64,000 bases of DNA from Leptospira harrisiae (GTDB lineage: Bacteria > Spirochaetota > Leptospiria > Leptospirales > Leptospiraceae): contig NZ_NPDX01000003.1 in NCBI RefSeq assembly GCF_002811945.1, positions 186,001 through 250,000 of the forward strand, given 5' to 3'. Within the stretch, counting starts at the first letter, position 1, and each line of letters starts with the position of its first letter. The notes below the pieces were generated by a model. It was not told the DNA's origin and made no database searches. It saw nothing but the letters and a program-made list of their open reading frames with translations. The translations under genes and the position numbers were made by a program. Positions 27,624-37,787 of the stretch are shown one piece after another.

Positions 27624-29791
27624 GAGACAATCCAGTGTGTTAATTTTTGATACAAATCATTAGGGTAAAAGGGTTTCGAAATAAAATCATTCATTCCAAC
27701 TGAATGTATTTTTGCCTGGGTTTCCAATTGGGCCGAAGCCGTTAAAGCAATGATTGGTAAGTTTGCCCAAATTAAGTTTTCGCGTATTTGTTTCGTTGCC
27801 ATATAACCATCTACATTTGGCATATGTAAGTCCATAAGAACTAAATCGAATTTCCCATTTGATAACTTATCTAAAACTTCCACACCATCGGATGCTTCTA
27901 CTGACTCAATGCCCCATCTCTGTAAAAATCGAATGACGATGGATCGGTTGATTTCTATATCATCTGCGACAAGTATTCTCTTACCTGCTAAATTTGAAGA
28001 TTCGTCTAAGGAATGAATTTGTCTGTTTGTGTTTGTGTTACCAATTTTACAAGGAAAAGTAAAAGAAAACTTGGAACCTTTGCCTAACTCTGATTCTAGT
28101 TCAAGATTTCCTTTCATGAGCTCCACAAGACCTTTCGAAATTGCAAGCCCAAGACCGGAACCACCATATTTCCTTGTTGTGTCTCCACTTGCTTGAGTGA
28201 ATTTTTCAAATACAAATTTGAGTTTGTCTTTTGCAATTCCAATCCCAGTGTCCTCGACTTCAAAACGAATCACAACTTCATTTCCAATTTTTGAAACAAG
28301 AAGAACCCGAAGAGTAATTTTACCAACTTTGGTAAACTTTACAGCGTTCGATAATAAATTATTAAGAACTTGCAACATTCGAGTAGGATCAAAACAAATT
28401 GATTCAGGAAGTTTCTCATCAATTTCAGCATGAAATGATAACAATTGTTCCTTGGCTTTAATTTCAAAAGAAGAAGATACAGAACTAATAAAATCTTTTA
28501 AACTAAAATCGATTTCCTCAATGATTATCATTCTTTCTTCAATTTTATTAAAATCTAGTATATCATTAATTAAAGTAAGAAGTGTTTCACTGGAAAAACG
28601 AAGATTTTTTAAATACTCAACTTGTTCTGGTTTGGGATTGTCTTCCATAAGCCACATCGAAAGTCCAATCACTGCATTCAAAGGAGTTCTCAATTCATGA
28701 CTCATATTCGAAAGGAATTCTGACTTGGCGCGGTTAGCTTCCTCTGCCCTAACGCGGGAATCGATTAATTCTCTTTCATACAAAACCATTTGAGATATGT
28801 CCAAAGATACAGAACGAGATCGAATCATTTCGTTATTCTTTGAATAAATGGCAGTTGCTGATACGTTTAAAAATAAAGATCTTCCATCTTTACGGATAAC
28901 CTCAAATCTCAGATTATTGATTTGTCCTCTTGCTTTAAAAACGGAAAAATTGTTTTGAAAGTTTTTTCTACTTTCTTCGGTAAGAAGATCGGGCCATTTA
29001 ATTTTTCCGACTAACTCTTCCTCTGTGTAACCAAACCATTCACATTCAGTCCGGTTTACTTTGACAAAGTAACCATTTGGATCCAAACTATGGAATCCAA
29101 CTGGTGAGTTTTGGTATAAGTCATCGATCTCAAATAAACGATCTTCGATTAATTCCTTCTCAATTAAAATTTCCGTGTTTCTTTTTAAAACAAAGATCAT
29201 CCACAATATGAATATAGATAAAATAAAAAATAAACCACCGGAAATTGCAATCAACCGAATTGTAAATTTTCGATTCTTCTCTTTGTTTGAATTTTCATTT
29301 TCTATCTTCTTATCCAAAAGACTTTGAACTTCTTCACGAAAAACGTCCATTCGCCTTTTGCTTTCGATAAAATCTGATTTTACTGGATGTTTGTCTGGAA
29401 AATTTTTTACAAATTTTTGAATGAATTCCAACTTTTGATGATTTGCTCGGATGATTGATTCTAACTCACCGATAAAGTGAAACTCACACTCTTCTCGAAG
29501 TGATGTTTCAAGTTTAACCATTTGTATGAGAGAAATTTTATAAGGTTCCAAAAATTCTGGATCGGAAGTCAGAAGATATCCTCTTACTCCCGTTTCCGCA
29601 TCTTTTAAGTAAGAGGAATATTGATTTAAAAGAGCATTCCAACGACTTTGATTTTCATATAAACTTCGGTCTTTACGGCTTTCATAAACTTGATAAAAGA
29701 AAAAAAATGAAGAAAGCAGAAGTAAGACAAGGAGTCCCCATAAAAAACCAAGGTAGAAGGACTCGAAGTGCTTTCTCAGGAAATCATTCAT
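27620..29791 (-). CDS. Membrane hybrid histidine kinase with CHASE3 sensor
   Basis: This 723-residue kinase has a first membrane helix (about 13-33), a periplasmic four-helix CHASE3-type domain (with DAETGVRGYLLTSDPEFL) and a second membrane helix (about 180-205). A PAS domain follows, then the kinase core: SEFLSNMSHELRTPLNAVIG with phospho-His, NNLLSNAVKFT, EDTGIGIAKDKL and GSGLGLAISKGL. A C-terminal receiver domain has its Asp in LVLMDLHMPNVDG. It is therefore a hybrid kinase that should pass phosphate to a separate Hpt protein, none of which is seen here. It shares the TTAA stop overlap with the convergent SpoIIE gene. Confidence 0.92.
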   Translation of the reverse strand: MNDFLRKHFESFYLGFLWGLLVLLLLSSFFFFYQVYESRKDRSLYENQSRWNALLNQYSSYLKDAETGVRGYLLTSDPEFLEPYKISLIQMVKLETSLREECEFHFIGELESIIRANHQKLEFIQKFVKNFPDKHPVKSDFIESKRRMDVFREEVQSLLDKKIENENSNKEKNRKFTIRLIAISGGLFFILSIFILWMIFVLKRNTEILIEKELIEDRLFEIDDLYQNSPVGFHSLDPNGYFVKVNRTECEWFGYTEEELVGKIKWPDLLTEESRKNFQNNFSVFKARGQINNLRFEVIRKDGRSLFLNVSATAIYSKNNEMIRSRSVSLDISQMVLYERELIDSRVRAEEANRAKSEFLSNMSHELRTPLNAVIGLSMWLMEDNPKPEQVEYLKNLRFSSETLLTLINDILDFNKIEERMIIIEEIDFSLKDFISSVSSSFEIKAKEQLLSFHAEIDEKLPESICFDPTRMLQVLNNLLSNAVKFTKVGKITLRVLLVSKIGNEVVIRFEVEDTGIGIAKDKLKFVFEKFTQASGDTTRKYGGSGLGLAISKGLVELMKGNLELESELGKGSKFSFTFPCKIGNTNTNRQIHSLDESSNLAGKRILVADDIEINRSIVIRFLQRWGIESVEASDGVEVLDKLSNGKFDLVLMDLHMPNVDGYMATKQIRENLIWANLPIIALTASAQLETQAKIHSVGMNDFISKPFYPNDLYQKLTHWIVS

Positions 29792-29835
29792 AGAACCATC
29801 ATTAGGTAATACAAAAGAAAAAATTTGTCAATTGA

Positions 29836-31761
29836 TTAAAGCATAGCCTTCCATGCAGGGAAATATAAATCGAATTCTGTTCCTTTGCCTACTCTAGAAT
29901 TAACAAGGATCATCCCACCCATCTTGACCATAATTCCGTAAATTATTGGCAAACCTAATCCTGTTCCTTTTCCACCTTTGGTAGTAAAAAATGGATCAAA
30001 AATCTTTTCGATAATTTCAGAAGGAATTCCTTCCCCATTGTCAGCAAAACCCACCTTCCAATACTCCGTATTTTTCATAAAACCAATGTGAAGTAATTCC
30101 GATTTTTCATATAAAACTTTTGAAAGAGTAATTGTTATTTTAGGATTGGTCACATCTTGCAATGCAAATACAGAATTTTCATATAAATTAGAAAGGATTT
30201 GAAAAATTTGAATTGGATCTGCATTTACATAGGCTGGTTCGTTTCCTAAATCAGTAAATAAAGTGATTTGATTTGATGAAACGGTCCGAACCTCTTTCAA
30301 AACTTGTAAAAGATTTTCTCTAAGATCTAATTGTTTTGAAATTGAATTATCAATTTTAGAATAAGTAAGAATTTGTTGGATTAAATTTTTAGCTCTGTCT
30401 AATGATTTAGAAATTCCTTCTATTGCAGGTAAAGATTTTTGGATAACTTCATTTGTTTCTGTTTTAGACCATTCTGAATTTAAAAATGAAACATATGCTA
30501 ACATAGGTGTGAGTAAATTATTAAAATCGTGAGCAATTCCACCAGCAAAAGTTCCGAGTGCTTCCAATTTTTGTGATTGTGCATAAGCACGTTCGAGAAC
30601 AATTTTTTCTGTAATGTCTTTTGCTTCTAAAACAATGTATAAAATTTTTCCAGATGGGTCCGTTAAAGAATAGAAATCGCAATCAAAGTATTTTTCTCTC
30701 CCATCTAACAGAATATAACTGACAAATACCTCAAAACTTTGATTTTTTAAAGCAAGTTTCATTCCATAAGTTAATTTCTTTTTAGATTCTTCATCAGAAT
30801 TAGAAAAAATGGATCGTATCAATTCCAAACCTTGGATATCGGTCTCTTCTCTTTCAAATGAGATTACAGCATTTCGGTTCATACGAATCACATGACCTTG
30901 TAAATCCAAAAGAAAAATCGCCTGCGAAGAATTATTAAAAATACCCTTAAACAATTGTTCGTTGAGTTGGATCGAATGTTCTAATTCAGATAAATCGGAA
31001 ATGTCATGTATGGTTCCAAAAATTCTATATCGATAGTCGTCAAATTTTTCGGCTTCCAACCAAAGGTTAACCTTCTTTTTACCAGTTTTAGTATTTAAGG
31101 TGACAATCATTTCCTTGGAATGATTGTCTCTCAGTAATTCGGTCCAAACTACTTTAATATGGTTTTGTTCCTTTTCATCTAGTAGCGCCCATACCTTTTC
31201 CATTAGTGGAATTTCAGCAAAATCAAAACCCAAAATCCGGTATAATTCCAAAGACCATAATGTATTTTTTTCCGGAAAAATAACTTCGAAGTGTCCCAAG
31301 TGAGAAATCTTTTGCGAACGTGTTAAAATTTCTTCACCGTGAACCAACATATCCCATGCTTTTTTCTGCGATTGTTTGAGACGGTAAGCTTCCAACTCAC
31401 GATTAACAACAAACGGAAGTTTGATGATTGATGATTTTGGCAAAAATTCCGCTGCTCCTAAATTAAGAAATTCAGATGCGGCTTCTTCAGGTAAAAATTC
31501 AGTAACAAGAATTACAGGTAAATCCGGATTGACTTCTTTGACTCTTGTGATGACGTAACGGCCGTCAAAATCAGGTAGATAAAAATCGGAAATTACAATA
31601 TCCCAAGTTTCATCATTGATTCTTTGTTCAAATTCCGACTTCCACTCCGCTCTTTCGGAAAATATAGAAAACCCAAAGTTTTGTAGAACTGATACAATCG
31701 CTTTATAAGAGGCAAGAGAATCTTCTACAATCAATACATTGAGTTTCTTTTGGATGTCCAT
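29836..31761 (-). CDS. Receiver-PAS-PAS histidine kinase
   Basis: This 641-residue cytosolic protein starts with a receiver ([12 protein letters not shown]; phospho-Asp in [13 protein letters not shown]; Lys in FLPKSS). Two PAS domains follow, then the kinase core with [19 protein letters not shown] (phospho-His), [20 protein letters not shown] and [10 protein letters not shown]. The HDFNNLL form of the H-box is typical of PAS kinases of this type. Its ATG follows the patatin gene stop by 7 bases, and the next kinase gene lies 44 bases beyond, so the three form a probable operon. Confidence 0.92.
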   Translation of the reverse strand: MDIQKKLNVLIVEDSLASYKAIVSVLQNFGFSIFSERAEWKSEFEQRINDETWDIVISDFYLPDFDGRYVITRVKEVNPDLPVILVTEFLPEEAASEFLNLGAAEFLPKSSIIKLPFVVNRELEAYRLKQSQKKAWDMLVHGEEILTRSQKISHLGHFEVIFPEKNTLWSLELYRILGFDFAEIPLMEKVWALLDEKEQNHIKVVWTELLRDNHSKEMIVTLNTKTGKKKVNLWLEAEKFDDYRYRIFGTIHDISDLSELEHSIQLNEQLFKGIFNNSSQAIFLLDLQGHVIRMNRNAVISFEREETDIQGLELIRSIFSNSDEESKKKLTYGMKLALKNQSFEVFVSYILLDGREKYFDCDFYSLTDPSGKILYIVLEAKDITEKIVLERAYAQSQKLEALGTFAGGIAHDFNNLLTPMLAYVSFLNSEWSKTETNEVIQKSLPAIEGISKSLDRAKNLIQQILTYSKIDNSISKQLDLRENLLQVLKEVRTVSSNQITLFTDLGNEPAYVNADPIQIFQILSNLYENSVFALQDVTNPKITITLSKVLYEKSELLHIGFMKNTEYWKVGFADNGEGIPSEIIEKIFDPFFTTKGGKGTGLGLPIIYGIMVKMGGMILVNSRVGKGTEFDLYFPAWKAML

Positions 31762-31768
31762 AATCTAA

Positions 31769-32635
31769 TTACTGATTTAAAAAACCAAAAATTGGCAATT
31801 CCAAATCACCTAAAATCTCAGCCCTATGTCTGTATGCAGTTCCCCGGCCTTCAGCAAGTGCAAACTTTCCTTTAGAAAAATCATTTGGTGAAAGATAGGG
31901 TGTGTTTGTTTCCAATCGTATGAGCTTTTTTCCTTTTTCTTTTGCTAATAAAGATTTTAAATCTTCAGTTTCCGATTCGATGATTTGAACCGAAGCATCT
32001 AATGCTCGTTTCATGGTATTACGACTAACTGGCCGATGGTTATTAATTTGGTGAATTACAATTCGGTCAATACTTGGATCCAAAATGAGTTCCTTAATTG
32101 GTTCTCCATCGCCGATCCCACCATCTAAAAATTCTTGGCCCTGAAATTCCTGTACTTCATATAAAAAAGGAAAGGCAATGGATCCCATCACTGCATCCAA
32201 AACATTTCCTTCCGTAATCAGTTCTCTTTTATTTTTTGAAAGATTTGAAACTGCAATTCCTAACTTGATAGGAAGATCGGAAAACTTTTTGTTACCTAAA
32301 TAAGGATATAAAATTTCACGCGTGGCTTTGCCCGTTAATACCCCACTGTATCCGTTGAGTCCCTTTCGTAACAATCGACCTAACATTGACAAAGAATTTC
32401 CTTCCCAAAAATCCTTTTTTCTAAGTCCTAAAACTAACGATTCAAAATCGACCATTTCACGCCCAGTCGCATAAAGTGCGCCTATCATCGCACCGGAACT
32501 GGAGCCTGTCACAACTGAGGGTTTGAAACCTATTTCTTGCAAACCACGCACAAATCCAGTATGGGCAAAAAATCCAAAAAAAGCGGATTTCAAACAAAGT
32601 GCAGAATACTTTTTAGGAAAGAAGAGTTCTATCAT
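31769..32635 (-). CDS. Patatin-like phospholipase
   Basis: This 288-residue serine hydrolase has the patatin dyad: the nucleophile Ser in VTGSSSGAMIGALYA (GxSxG) and the Asp in FLDGGIGDGEP (DGG). The family hydrolyses acyl esters of phospholipids or triglycerides. The length fits the bacterial RssA/YchK group. There is no signal peptide, so it is cytosolic or bound to the inner membrane. It is the first gene of a run with the two kinases downstream on the same strand, with a 7-base gap to the first. Confidence 0.88.
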   Translation of the reverse strand: MIELFFPKKYSALCLKSAFFGFFAHTGFVRGLQEIGFKPSVVTGSSSGAMIGALYATGREMVDFESLVLGLRKKDFWEGNSLSMLGRLLRKGLNGYSGVLTGKATREILYPYLGNKKFSDLPIKLGIAVSNLSKNKRELITEGNVLDAVMGSIAFPFLYEVQEFQGQEFLDGGIGDGEPIKELILDPSIDRIVIHQINNHRPVSRNTMKRALDASVQIIESETEDLKSLLAKEKGKKLIRLETNTPYLSPNDFSKGKFALAEGRGTAYRHRAEILGDLELPIFGFLNQ

Positions 32636-32672
32636 AAGCTTTTGTTAAGTTTGGAAACAGACTACGATCATG

Positions 32673-35183
32673 TCAGCCACGAAGTAATTTTGAAACCAAA
32701 ACTTTTGTCATATCATAAAACAATACTCCGATAAATGCAACAAGTATCGCTGATGCGAACTGAACAAAATTAAGCGGAACAAAATGGAACATTGCATTCA
32801 AACCGGGCAAATACATAGACAAAATAAGCACACCGATCGTCCCAGCAAAAACATAACGAATGATTGGATTGGGAATCCGCATCCTACTCCACATCGACTC
32901 ATGAAGAGACCTGTTGGCCAGGATTAAAAATAAATTCGAAAATACTAATGTAACAAATGTAGCAGTACTGACAACTTTCGGGGAAGAGGCTCCTTTCAAA
33001 AATAACTCAGTAATCCAATAAGAAGACACTACTGATAATAAAGAAATGGCACCTTGAATCAAAGAATTAATAAATAGCTCCCGATCTAAAAGTGGTTCCG
33101 AAGTTTCCCGAGGTTTTCTTTTCATCAAATCAGATTCTTGTGATTCCCTTTCAAATACAATGGTGCAGGTGGGGTCAATTACCATTTCCATAAAAACAAT
33201 ATGAATGGCTGACAATACTACGATTGGCCAATCAAAAATTATAGGGAAAAAGGTAATTCCAACAATTGGAATATGTACACCAATTAAATAACCCAAGGCT
33301 TTTTTTAAGTTATCAAATATTTGCCTTCCGATTCGAACAGATTCCAAAATTGAAGAAAATGAATCATCTAACAAAACAATGTCGGCAGCCTCACGAGCAA
33401 CATCTGTTCCCCTTTCACCCATCGCAACGCCAATATTGGCAGTCCGTAAAGCTGGGGCATCATTTACTCCATCTCCTGTCATTGCAACAATCTCACCATC
33501 TGCTTTTAACATCCGTACGATTCGCCATTTGTCTTCGGGGCTCACTCTTGAAAAAATATTACAAGTCCGGATGACAGATTGTATCTCTTCCTCGTTCAAA
33601 CTTGACAATGCCTTTCCCGTATAAACTAAATGAGAATCTTTTAAACCAATTTGATCTGCTATATTTTTAGCTGTTTCCGGATAATCTCCAGTAATCATAA
33701 TGACACGAATTCCCGAGTCGTATGCAGTTTTGACGGCCAAGGGAACAATTTCGCGAATGGGATCTAAAAAAGCGAGAAGTCCAGAAAACAAATATTCAAT
33801 TTGTTTTCTTTCTTCTGGAATTTCTGTTCCAGGAAATTTAGATTTTGCAACACCAAGAACACGGTAACCTTCCTTTGCCAACTCATTGGTTTTTGTTGTC
33901 CAAAAATTCAATTCAGTAGAATCAAATTTACATAAATCAAATATTGCTTCGGGAGAACCTTTTGCAAAACTTTGATACACATTCTCTTCTTTTAATACTC
34001 TTACCATTGTTAAATGATCTGGCGTCAAAGGAAAATCACGAACTGACAATAAAGCAGAATCTTCTCTTTCATGAAAGGAAACCAAACAATCCGAAATCGC
34101 AGTATCCATCGGATCAAAACTTGGATGTTTAGATGCACAGTATGCAATCCTAAGTAAATTTTTAGTTTCTTCCGAAAGAATTGATGAAGGATTCAAAGTG
34201 ACTGTTTCCGATTGTGTCACAACAATTCCAATTTTCATTTTGTTTTGAGTTATGGTTCCGGTTTTATCGGAACATAAAACAGTAGCAGCTCCTAAAGTTT
34301 CAATTATCGATGAACGCCTAACTAAAACATTTTTAGTACTCAAACGGAAAGCACCTAACGCAAAGAAAATGGTCAGTACCAATGGCAGTTCTTCTGGCAT
34401 TAAACCAATTGCTAGTGTTAATCCGGAAAGAAGACCATGTAACCACTGGTTTTTTACGAATCCAAAATAAAGTGCGAGTATGACACATAAAGAGGCAGCA
34501 ACAATGAATAAATTACGTACTAGACGTGCAACTTCTATTTCAAGCAAAGTGCGACCAACAGCCTCATCTGCAATTTTGCGTCCAATTTTTCCTATTTCTG
34601 TCTGATTCCCAACTGCATAGACTCGACAAACTCCTTCTCCACTAACAACTAACGAACCACAATATACTAAATTTGACTGCGATTTAGATACAGGGACAGA
34701 TTCACCAGTTAACAAAGACTCGTCGCATGAGAACATTCTGTCAGAAATTAATTCGCAATCAGCTGGCACCCGATCCCCCTCGTTTAATATCAACAAATCA
34801 TTATATACGACATCCTTTCCTTCGATACGAATGATTTGTTTGTCTCGGATGACATTGGTTCTAGGACTAGCTAGTGAACGTAATGCAGAAATTGCAGTTT
34901 CTGTTTTTTTCTCTTGGTAAAAAGTGATCGTGATGATTCCAACGACAGAGAATAATAATAAAAGAGCTTCGCCCCGATCACCCAAAAGTAAATAAACGAT
35001 ACTTATGGAAATGAGAAGCAGAATCATTGGTTCTGTAACCACTCCGAACAACATCTGTAAAATCCCTTTCTTTTTAGAAGAGCTGATTTCATTGGCTCCA
35101 TATTTACCGCGGTTTTTTCTGACCTGTTCTTGGGTAAGTCCCATGAGAATGTATTCTGATATTTGTTTTGGAATCGAAGGCAT
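32673..35183 (-). CDS. P-type cation-transporting ATPase (P2-like)
   Basis: From the ATG at 35183 this is about 836 residues: an N-terminal cation-ATPase domain, actuator loop with SLLTGESVPVSKS, phosphorylation site LCSDKTGTIT with the acceptor Asp, hinge AMTGDGVNDAPALR and about ten membrane helices. The M4 motif is PEELP in place of PEGLP, and M6 contains EMVIDPTCTIVFE, as in P2-type relatives annotated as Ca2+- or Mn2+-like transporters. The ion is therefore not certain. The start lies among several possible ATGs (35231, 35183, 35144), none with a good ribosome site, and 54 bases separate it from the divergent C69 gene. Confidence 0.85.
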   Translation of the reverse strand: MPSIPKQISEYILMGLTQEQVRKNRGKYGANEISSSKKKGILQMLFGVVTEPMILLLISISIVYLLLGDRGEALLLLFSVVGIITITFYQEKKTETAISALRSLASPRTNVIRDKQIIRIEGKDVVYNDLLILNEGDRVPADCELISDRMFSCDESLLTGESVPVSKSQSNLVYCGSLVVSGEGVCRVYAVGNQTEIGKIGRKIADEAVGRTLLEIEVARLVRNLFIVAASLCVILALYFGFVKNQWLHGLLSGLTLAIGLMPEELPLVLTIFFALGAFRLSTKNVLVRRSSIIETLGAATVLCSDKTGTITQNKMKIGIVVTQSETVTLNPSSILSEETKNLLRIAYCASKHPSFDPMDTAISDCLVSFHEREDSALLSVRDFPLTPDHLTMVRVLKEENVYQSFAKGSPEAIFDLCKFDSTELNFWTTKTNELAKEGYRVLGVAKSKFPGTEIPEERKQIEYLFSGLLAFLDPIREIVPLAVKTAYDSGIRVIMITGDYPETAKNIADQIGLKDSHLVYTGKALSSLNEEEIQSVIRTCNIFSRVSPEDKWRIVRMLKADGEIVAMTGDGVNDAPALRTANIGVAMGERGTDVAREAADIVLLDDSFSSILESVRIGRQIFDNLKKALGYLIGVHIPIVGITFFPIIFDWPIVVLSAIHIVFMEMVIDPTCTIVFERESQESDLMKRKPRETSEPLLDRELFINSLIQGAISLLSVVSSYWITELFLKGASSPKVVSTATFVTLVFSNLFLILANRSLHESMWSRMRIPNPIIRYVFAGTIGVLILSMYLPGLNAMFHFVPLNFVQFASAILVAFIGVLFYDMTKVLVSKLLRG

Positions 35184-35237
35184 ATTCTTATTTGATTTGC
35201 TCTTGTGTTTTATAAAAAATCTGTTTAACATTCTAGA

Positions 35238-36590
35238 ATGTGCGATACATCTCTTGCCACTGAAAAATTTACAAAAACACAAAAAAGAATATTTGCCAAA
35301 AACTCAGACCGAGAACCAAACGAAGCGCAATCCATACTCCACGTTCCCCGTTTAGAGCACAAAAAAGGTTCCAAATTACGCACGACTTATATTGAAATTC
35401 CACAAACCCCCGTTACTTATGAAGTTTTTTTAAGTAAACCATTTCATATGTGGGGTGCAGAGATGGGCGTAAATGAATTTGGACTTTGTATTGGTAATGA
35501 AGCAGTATTTACTAATTTAAAAATTCCTAAAAAGAATGATGGTTTAACAGGAATGGACTTAATCCGATTGTCACTGGAAAGATGTAAATCTGCCAAAGAT
35601 GGATTATTCCTAATTACTGAATTCTTGGAAACCTACGGACAAGACGCATGCGGCGGGTATGAAAATAAATCCTTCTTTTACCATAATAGCTTTATCATTG
35701 CAGATAGAAATGATGGATACGTTTTAGAAACAGCAGATCGTTATTGGGTGGCTAAAAAAATTGATTCGTTTTATGCCATTTCCAATGGATTAACAATTGG
35801 CTCTGATTTCGAATATTCATCACCTAACTTAATAGAGAAACTTAAAAAAAAGCCAAATAAAGAATTCTCTTTTAAAGATCATTTTAGCGATCATTTTTAT
35901 AGCTATATGAGTCGTTGTAAAGACAGAAGACTTTTACACAAAGAAACTGCTGGAAACTTTGCATTAGATTTCGCAAGTTATACAACTAAACAAGCAATGG
36001 ATACTTTAAAAACTCATTCTGTTGACACAGATGAATTTGAACCATCTTCCTCTTCCATGAAATCACTTTGTTTGCACGCAACAGGTCCCACAACACCAAA
36101 CCAAACCAATGGCAGTTTGATCGTTGAATGGGATACCTCCGAAACCAACCAAGACCCACTCAGAGTATTTTATACTGGCACGTCCACGCCTTGTTTGAGT
36201 TTATTTAAGCCATTTTATTTTGGAACAAAAAACTTCATTGGTTCGTCAAGTTTATCTTCAAATGAAGCATATTCAGAAACCTTATGGTGGTTACATGAAT
36301 CAATAGCAAGAAAATCAAATTTTGATTACCAAGCAGTCAGATCTATTTTAGTTCCTGCGATTATCGGATTACAGGAATCAATTTTAAATATTTCGAAAGA
36401 GTATCTTTCTCCCCAGAAAAAAGAAGAAGTTCAATGGCGATTCTTAAAAGATCATGTAAATATTTTGAAAAAAATTGATGAGGAACTCATCCGTTCCAAA
36501 ATAGGAACAAGTCGATGGCAAAACCCACTTTACCAAATCTATTGGTCTGGACAAAATAAAAAATTAGGGATACCTTTCCGTCAACAATAG
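35238..36590 (+). CDS. Secernin-like C69-family peptidase
   Basis: This 450-residue N-terminal-nucleophile hydrolase begins MCDTSLA, so removing the Met would expose Cys2 as the nucleophile. The AKNSDREPNEAQ segment and MWGAEMGVNEFGLCIGNEAVF match the secernin/C69 dipeptidase family. Members cleave dipeptides or amide bonds; a precise substrate is not known for the secernin group. There is no signal peptide, so it is cytosolic. Its last 27 bases overlap the convergent glycerate kinase gene. Confidence 0.82.
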   Translation: MCDTSLATEKFTKTQKRIFAKNSDREPNEAQSILHVPRLEHKKGSKLRTTYIEIPQTPVTYEVFLSKPFHMWGAEMGVNEFGLCIGNEAVFTNLKIPKKNDGLTGMDLIRLSLERCKSAKDGLFLITEFLETYGQDACGGYENKSFFYHNSFIIADRNDGYVLETADRYWVAKKIDSFYAISNGLTIGSDFEYSSPNLIEKLKKKPNKEFSFKDHFSDHFYSYMSRCKDRRLLHKETAGNFALDFASYTTKQAMDTLKTHSVDTDEFEPSSSSMKSLCLHATGPTTPNQTNGSLIVEWDTSETNQDPLRVFYTGTSTPCLSLFKPFYFGTKNFIGSSSLSSNEAYSETLWWLHESIARKSNFDYQAVRSILVPAIIGLQESILNISKEYLSPQKKEEVQWRFLKDHVNILKKIDEELIRSKIGTSRWQNPLYQIYWSGQNKKLGIPFRQQ

Positions 36591-37787
36591 TATTAAAACA
36601 TCATTTACATTGGTGCCAGTGGCACCTGTAAATAATAGCGCATCCACATCTTTTAGTATGGGATATGAATTGGAATGATTTAGTTCTTTTATCGGATCCC
36701 AACCTTTTTCTTTCATTTTTCTAATGCATCCTGGACCAACAATACCACCAGCAGCATCTGTCGGACCATCAGTTCCATCCGTACCACAGGAAAGAAATAA
36801 CCAATCCCGATTTAGTGCTATTGATTCTGAAAGAATCGCCACACGAAGTGCTGCTTCCTGATTTCTGCCTCCTAGTCCCAATCCTTGGACTGGACAAACT
36901 AGTTCTCCACCTATTAAAATGGTCTGTTTATTAGGATTCTCATCGCAAGCTAACATGTATTCAATGATCTGTTCTGCCGTGGCCTCACTTGATAATTCCC
37001 ATGAATCCGAAATGGTTTTTACTTCATACCCAAAACTTTTAGCCATATTTTCTATTGCCTTTAGAGACGATGCTAAATTACCCATAATGTAATATTCGCT
37101 GCCAGGATAACTAGGTGCAGAGGCAATCACATTAGGATCATCACCTAACACATCTGAAATTGCAAACGTATAAACTTTCAAACCTGGATAAAGTTTTTTT
37201 AAGAGTTTACCCGCTTTTACTGCAGAATATTTCTTTCTTTCTGCATTGATTTCTTGGATATTTAGTCCTCTTTTTAACAAATTCTGGTTCAGATCAATCA
37301 CATCATTCAAATCAAATCCGTTTTCTGGAATTTCAAAAAGACTAGACCCACCTCCAGATAACAAAACAATTAATTGGTCATTTTCACCTAACTGCAACAA
37401 ATCATTCATCACTTCCTTTGAAAATAATACAGAATTTCTGTCAGGTACAGGATGAGATGCCTCACGACATTTCCATACACCCATTTGTCCCTTCGCCGAA
37501 ATATCTTTAGGAAGATGGTTGTACTTAGTGAGAATAAAACCTCTATCAACAGTAAAAGATCTTTGAAAAGAGAGAGCCATGGAATAAGCAGCTTTGCCTA
37601 ATGCAAAAATATAATTTTTTTTCCTTGGATTTGAGAGCTCTTCACATAGATCTTTCTGGTTTTTCCAGAACTCAATTGAAAGATATTCTGGTGTTGCCAC
37701 CCTGACTCCTTCTAAAAAAAGTTCTTCAATATCTTTTCTTAAATTACTCAGAGATTTATTTCCTAGTTTTTGCCTGAATGGAATCAT
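36564..37787 (-). CDS. Glycerate 2-kinase (DUF4147/MOFRL type)
   Basis: This 407-residue kinase has the two-domain glycerate kinase fold: VLLSGGGSSLFEIP (nucleotide/phosphate loop) in the DUF4147 domain, and LIGGELVCPVQGLGLGGRNQ with GTDGTDGPTDAAGGI in the MOFRL domain. It should phosphorylate glycerate to 2-phosphoglycerate, feeding lower glycolysis. The ATG at 37787 is used; a GTG at 37799 would add four residues. It overlaps the upstream flavoprotein-ferredoxin gene by 32 bases and the convergent C69 gene by 27, so all three are tightly fixed together. Confidence 0.88.
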   Translation of the reverse strand: MIPFRQKLGNKSLSNLRKDIEELFLEGVRVATPEYLSIEFWKNQKDLCEELSNPRKKNYIFALGKAAYSMALSFQRSFTVDRGFILTKYNHLPKDISAKGQMGVWKCREASHPVPDRNSVLFSKEVMNDLLQLGENDQLIVLLSGGGSSLFEIPENGFDLNDVIDLNQNLLKRGLNIQEINAERKKYSAVKAGKLLKKLYPGLKVYTFAISDVLGDDPNVIASAPSYPGSEYYIMGNLASSLKAIENMAKSFGYEVKTISDSWELSSEATAEQIIEYMLACDENPNKQTILIGGELVCPVQGLGLGGRNQEAALRVAILSESIALNRDWLFLSCGTDGTDGPTDAAGGIVGPGCIRKMKEKGWDPIKELNHSNSYPILKDVDALLFTGATGTNVNDVLILLLTERYP

